DNA of 16,805 bases from Chloroflexota bacterium (GTDB lineage Bacteria; Chloroflexota; Ktedonobacteria; Ktedonobacterales; Ktedonobacteraceae), in NCBI GenBank assembly GCA_005879655.1, contig VBJK01000110.1, forward strand, positions 8,211 to 25,015, given 5' to 3'. Every line of letters begins with the position of its first letter. The first letter of the stretch is position 1. A program made the translations under genes and the position numbers. Of this stretch, positions 1 through 6,100 are shown piece after piece. Under the pieces are notes generated by a model. The model was not told the origin of the DNA and ran no database searches. It was given only the letters and a program-made list of their open reading frames with translations.

Positions 1-1
1 T

Positions 2-120
2 CTCAAGGCTCTTTATATGCAAGGTGCTGAGATTGACTGGTCTGAGCTGTATGGACAAGAGCAATATCGTTGTGTCAGCTTACCCCCGTATGCCTGGCAG
101 CGTGAACGGCTCTGGCCTGA
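2..120 (+). other. Post-AT linker of an upstream PKS module (partial)
   Basis: Encodes the typical end of an acyltransferase didomain: IDWSELY followed by SLPPYAWQRERLW, the post-AT wrap-around linker that precedes the next domain. The catalytic part of the AT, and any KS, lies upstream of the window. Only about 30 residues separate this from the ACP, leaving no room for a ketoreductase or dehydratase. Confidence 0.85.
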
Positions 121-3100
121 CTGGTTGGACATTGAGGAGATCAGTACACCACCAGAAGAACGCGCTCCCGCTCCACACCGTTTACATCTGTCCAGTCCTA
201 ACAAGATTGAGATTAGCGGACGAGAAGTCGTCGATGTCTTGACAGATCTGTGGGCAGATGTGCTAGGGCTGGAAAAAGTGGACGCAGGCGCTAGTTTCTT
301 TGCATTAGGCGGACATTCCCTCCAAGCTCAGCGCCTACTGACATACATACGAGAGGTATTGCAGGTAGAACTTACACTCAAAGATATTTTAACCGCACCC
401 ACACCGTCTGCATGCGCTGTACTCATCAGGCGGGCACAAGAGTTGGGGGCAAGTCGCACAGGGGACGTACTGATTGAGCCTGATCCCAAGCATCGCTATG
501 AACCATTCCCTACCACCGATGTTCAGCAAGCCTACTGGGTAGGACGCTACGCCGCTGAGAGTGGCAATGTGGGTAATCATGGCTATATCGAAGTGGAAGC
601 CACTGATCTGGACTTTGAGCGGTTCGAGCGAGCTTTACGACGCTTGATTGAGCGGCATGATATGCTGCGAGCGGTGATCTTGCCTGACGGACAGCAACAG
701 GTCCTTGCCCAGGTTCCGCTCTTTGAGTTGAAGATTGTGGATCTGCGCGGGCAAGAGTCTCAGATACAAGTTGGTCAGTTGGGGCACATACGCCAGACTT
801 TGGACCATCAGATCCTCCCGGTCGAGCGGTGGCCTGCCTTTGCATTGTGGATCTCACTCTTAGACGAGCAGCACGTTCGCCTCCACCTGAGCATAGAATC
901 CATCTTTGTTGATGCATGGAGCATGAATACGCTGATCCATGAATTTATCTGTTTGTACTACGAGCCAGATCTCTTGCTGCCTGCACCGACTCTCTCCTTC
1001 CGCGACTATGTACTGGCTGAGGTGTCTCTGCGTAACAGCGTCGCGCATCAACGTGCGCGTGACTATTGGCTTGAACGCCTCTCTTCTCTGCCACCAGCTC
1101 CTCTTCTGCCACTGGTCCCCGAAAACGAGAGAACATGGCAGCGACCGCATTTTGTGCATCGGGAGGCCAGACTAGAGAGAGCGCATTGGCAACAACTCAA
1201 GGCCCATGCAGCAAAAATTGGCGTGACGCCTTCTGGGGTCCTACTGACTGCATTTGCTGAGGTTATTGCAAGATGGAGTAAGACAGCTCACTTTAGTCTG
1301 AATTTAAGTACGTTCAATCGCTTATCCTTACATAGAGAGGTGAATGAGATTGTAGGTGATTTCACCTCCTTACTGGTGCTCGCCGTTGATCACACGTCAC
1401 CTGCTACATTTGAAAACCGTGCCAGATGTATGCAAGAGCAAGTATGGAAGGACCTGGATCATTCTTCCTACAGTGGCATAGCCGTGTTAAGAGAATTGGT
1501 CAAGATGCAGGGAGAGGGCTTCAGTGCGATCATGCCCATTGTCTTTACCAGTCTGCTCATTACCGATACGACTAATCCCTTACCCCCACCCTGGGGAAAA
1601 ACGCTTTATTGTGTAAGCCAGACTCCCCAGGTCTGGCTAGATCATCAAGTGCTTGAGACGGGAGGAGAGCTTGTCTTTCACTGGCAGTCTGTTGATGCTA
1701 TGTTCCCGTCAGGTCTCATCGATGACATGTTTGAAGCTTATTGCCAGTTGCTCCAAGACCTGGCAATTCGGCAGGAGCGCTGGTCACAGGCAGTGAGGGA
1801 TATTCTACCAGAGCACCAGCGTGCCTTATTTGCACAGGTAAATGCAACCGAGGCCCCTGTTTCAGATAAACTGCTACACACATTGTTTCACGAGCAGGTG
1901 GCACAGCGGCCTGATCAGTTAGCCGTCATGTCTGCAACCCGTTTGTTAACCTACAAGCAAGTTGCTACTGGGGCACTGCAACTGGCCCATCAACTGCGAG
2001 CATGGAGGGTTCGTCCTAATCAACTGGTGGCAGTAGTGATGGAAAAAGGCTGGGAACAAGTCGTTGCCGTGCTTGGCATCTTGCACTCAGGGGCTGCATA
2101 TCTTCCTCTTGATGCCAGTCTGCCCAGAGAACGCCTATGGTATCTGCTAGAAGATGGACAAGTGGAGGTGGTAGTCACCCAGTCGTGGGTTGATAGGCGA
2201 ACTGCATGGCCAGAGCATGTGAAGCGCATTTGGGTGGATAGCCTTGATCTAGATGAAGAAGATATCCCAGAGTTAAAGTCTCTGCAACATCCCACTGATC
2301 TGGCCTACGTGATCTACACTTCTGGCTCTACCGGAGTGCCGAAGGGCGTCATGATTGATCATCGGGGAGCAGTCAATACCATCCTGGACATCAACCGACG
2401 CTTTGCTATCAACAGTGCTGATCGCGTGCTCGCACTCTCTGCCCTGAACTTTGATCTGTCAGTCTACGATATCTTTGGTCTGCTGGCAGCAGGCGGAACT
2501 ATCGTCCTCCTCAACGAGAAAATACTACGAGATCCGGCCTCTTGGCTCAGAATGATCGAGCAAGAACAGATTACGATTTGGAACACCGTGCCAGCTCTCA
2601 TGCAAGTGCTTGTCGAATATGTCGAGGCCCATTCTCGTAGAGCAGGATCAGACACAGGGCCTACCCCTATAAGCCCCTTCCCTGAGCATCTGCGCTTAGC
2701 TCTGCTGGGTGGAGACTGGATACCACTCACTTTACCGGATCGCCTCAAGCAGCTGTATCCTCACATCGAAGTAATCAGCTTAGGCGGTGCCACGGAAGCA
2801 TCTATCTGGTCTATTCTCTATCCAATTGAGACGCCAGATCATGCCCATAAACCGTGGTCTTGCTCCAGCATTCCCTATGGCCGCCCCATGGATAACCAGC
2901 AGTTCTTTGTACTCAACGATGACCTCGTAGCATGTCCGGTCTGGGTACCAGGGAGACTGTATATTGCTGGAATCGGTTTAGCCAGAGGGTACTGGCGAGA
3001 TGGGGAAAAGACTCTGGCCAGTTTCTTCGAGCATCCACGAACTGGCGTGCGGCTCTATCGTACAGGCGATCTGGGACGCTACTTGCCCGATGGGACCATC

Positions 3101-6100
3101 GAGTTTCTCGGACGTGAAGACTTCCAGGTTAAAGTGCAGGGTCATCGCATTGAGCTGGGGGAGATCGAGGCAACGCTCGTTCATCATCCAGCTATCCAGG
3201 AAGCTGTAGTTATAGCGCTTGGAGAAAACCTGGACGAGAAGCGCTTGGTTGCCTGTCTGGTCAAGAAACCAAGCTATGCTCTCACAACTGATGATGTTCG
3301 CCATTTTCTTGCGCAACGCCTGCCGAGTTATATGGTACCTACGAGTCTCCTGTTTCTGGATGCGTTGCCACTCTCACCTAACGGAAAGGTGGATCGGAAA
3401 GCTCTCTCTACTCAGGCATCATCTTTGCAAAGACCCGAAGCAGTGGATACGGGACAGGCGTCTGGCACTCTCTCTGCCCAGAAATCTGCTCTGGTCGCGC
3501 AGATTACAGAGCTGATAGCAGGTGTCCTCAAAGTCGAGCGGATAGATCCTACGCGAAATCTCCTGGAATATGGGGCAACTTCTATGAATATCTTCCGCAT
3601 TGCCAATTTGCTGGAGAGTCAGTTGCATATCCATCTGGAGTTTAGCCAGTTGTTCCGCCTTTCGAGTATCAATGCTATTGCTGCATTTTCAACCTCCAAT
3701 TCAATCTCCAATCAGAGAAAGGACACTGGCTCCGTAAACCTCCCGCGAGGAAAAGAATACACAGCAAATCCTAACGAGTCAAGTGGAAATGCACTAGCAC
3801 TCACATCAGAGGTGGGGAGAAACCATATCTCAGCTTCTTCCAATCTCATCCTCGATCCGGTAGCGCGAGAACGCTTTAAGAGCACGCAACCAGGATTGCG
3901 CCATGTGAGAAGTACAACACCTGCGGTGCAGCTCATGGTGCCAGAGCTGAAAAATGGGATCTTGCATCAGTATGCCGAACGTCGTAGCGCTCGCACGTTT
4001 CTCCAGCAACCTCTTTCTTTCAGGCAGTTCAGCGCACTGCTGGGATGTTTGCGGCAAATCACACTTGGGGGGAAGCCCAGGTACCAGTGGGGGTCTGCGG
4101 GCGGTCTCTATCCAGTACAAGCGTATGTCTATATCAAGCCTGGACGCATAGAGGGATTTGATGATGGCATCTATTATTATCATCCTGTGATACATCAGCT
4201 CTCATTGATCACGCCTCTTGTGCAGCTTGAGGGGGAGGTTTTTGGCTTTGCCAATCAGCACATCTTTGAGCAAGCAGCGTTTGTGCTGTTCCTGATTGGT
4301 CAGATGAAAGCCATGGAGCCGCTGTATGGAGAGTTAAGTAGAGACTTCTGCCTGCTTGAGGCTGGTGAAATCGTGCAACTGCTAGAGATGTCTGCCCCTG
4401 GACATCAGATAGCTCTTTGCCAGACAGGCGGGATCGGTTTCAAGAAGATCGAGCACCTGTTCGCTTTGGAGGAGGGGAGTATTTATCTCCATAGCTTGCT
4501 TGGTGGAGCATTAGATGTCAACACACAAGATACCGCACCAGATCCTACCCAACTCTATGAGCCTTTCCCTATCACCGATGTGCAACAAGCTTACTGGATT
4601 GGTCGCAACACCACGTTTGAGCTGGGTAGGGTAGGCAATCATGGCTATATAGAGGTTGAAGCGGTCGATCTAGATTTAGCACGTTCACTGCTCATCTTAA
4701 GGCAGTTGATTAAGCGACATCCCATGCTGCGTGCCATTATGTTGCCAGATGGGCAGCAGCAGATCCTTGAGCATGTTCCCCCCTTGTGTATCGCGTATAG
4801 CGATCTTTCGGGACTCAAGCAGCAGGATATGGCCACACAACTGGCGCACATCCGAGAGGCCATGGATCATCAGGTCTTTGCCGTTGAGCAGTGGCCCGCG
4901 TTGGAAATCCGTCTCTCACGTCTGCACAAGCGCTGCATCAGGATACACATCAGTATAGAATCCCTCTTTGTCGATGCCTGGAGTATACGTATCCTGATCC
5001 AAGAGTTTATTCACTTGTATCACGAACCGGAGCTACCTTTGCCCCCATTAGCACTCTCCTTCCGGGATTACGTCCTGGCAGAACTCCGGCTACAGGATAC
5101 GGAGTTGTACCGACGTTCACGAGACTATTGGGCTGCACGTCTTGCAGACCTTCCAGCAGCACCGGAACTGCCATTGGCCATCGATCCAGCAACGCTGTCC
5201 CGACCACGCTTTGTCCACCGCGAAGCACGCATCGAGGCGGAGTTGTGGCAACAGTTGAAAGCCCATGGAGCACGAGCTGGACTTACGCCGTCCGGGATCT
5301 TATTGGCTGCATTTGCAGAGGTACTGACGGTATGGAGCAAGAGTCCGCGCTTTTGCATCAATCTCACCACGTTTAATCGTTTGCCATTGCATGAAGAGGT
5401 GAATGCTCTGGTGGGAGATTTTACCTCATTACTCATGCTAGCTGTCGATAACTCTCTGCCTGCTAGCTTTGCGCAGCGGGCAAGGAACTTGCAAGAACAA
5501 ATGTGGCGTGATTTCGACCACCGCTACTATAGTGGTGTGCGCGTCTTACGCGATCTAGCTCGCCTGCGTAGAGAAAGAGACAGACCCCTTTCCACACAGG
5601 CCATGATGCCAGTCGTCTTCACCAGTTTGTTGGCGGAGGTGTCAGCTCAGAAGCATCCTGCCCCCTGGCAAGAAATCATCTATTGTGTCACGCAAACTCC
5701 TCAGGTCTGGCTCGACCATCAGGTATTAGAAGAAGGCGGGAATCTCCTGCTTTATTGGCAGGCTGTTGAAACACTCTTCCCCCCCGGCCTTTTGGATGCG
5801 ATGTTTGAAGCGTATACAAGTTTCCTGCACAGGCTGGCTACAGATGATGAGCTTTGGCAAGCTCCTTCCTGTGAACTGCTACCCAATTCACAGCTTGCTC
5901 AATGGGCCTCGCTTAACGCCACCGAAACGGCCTTTCCAGAGGGCCTGCTGCACAGTTTTTTCCTGGAGCAAGTTGCAAAGAGGCCCAGGCAACTGGCCGT
6001 GGTTTCTACAAAACGAACCCTGACCTACCAGCAAACTCTGCACGAGGCTATGGTTTTGGGGCACAAGTTGAGGCAATTGGGAGCATGCCCGAACCAACTA

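Noticed and set aside
3690..3900. Mobile element or insertion scar at the PCP1-Ox1 linker
   Set aside because: The repeat is in frame, has no inverted ends or transposase, and lies in coding linker sequence in both copies. Recombination or linker reuse is the simpler reading.
4891..5376. Same-strand alternative frame of 161 codons
   Set aside because: It overlaps Cy2 in another frame, and its translation shows no family features while the overlapped frame has clear Cy motifs.
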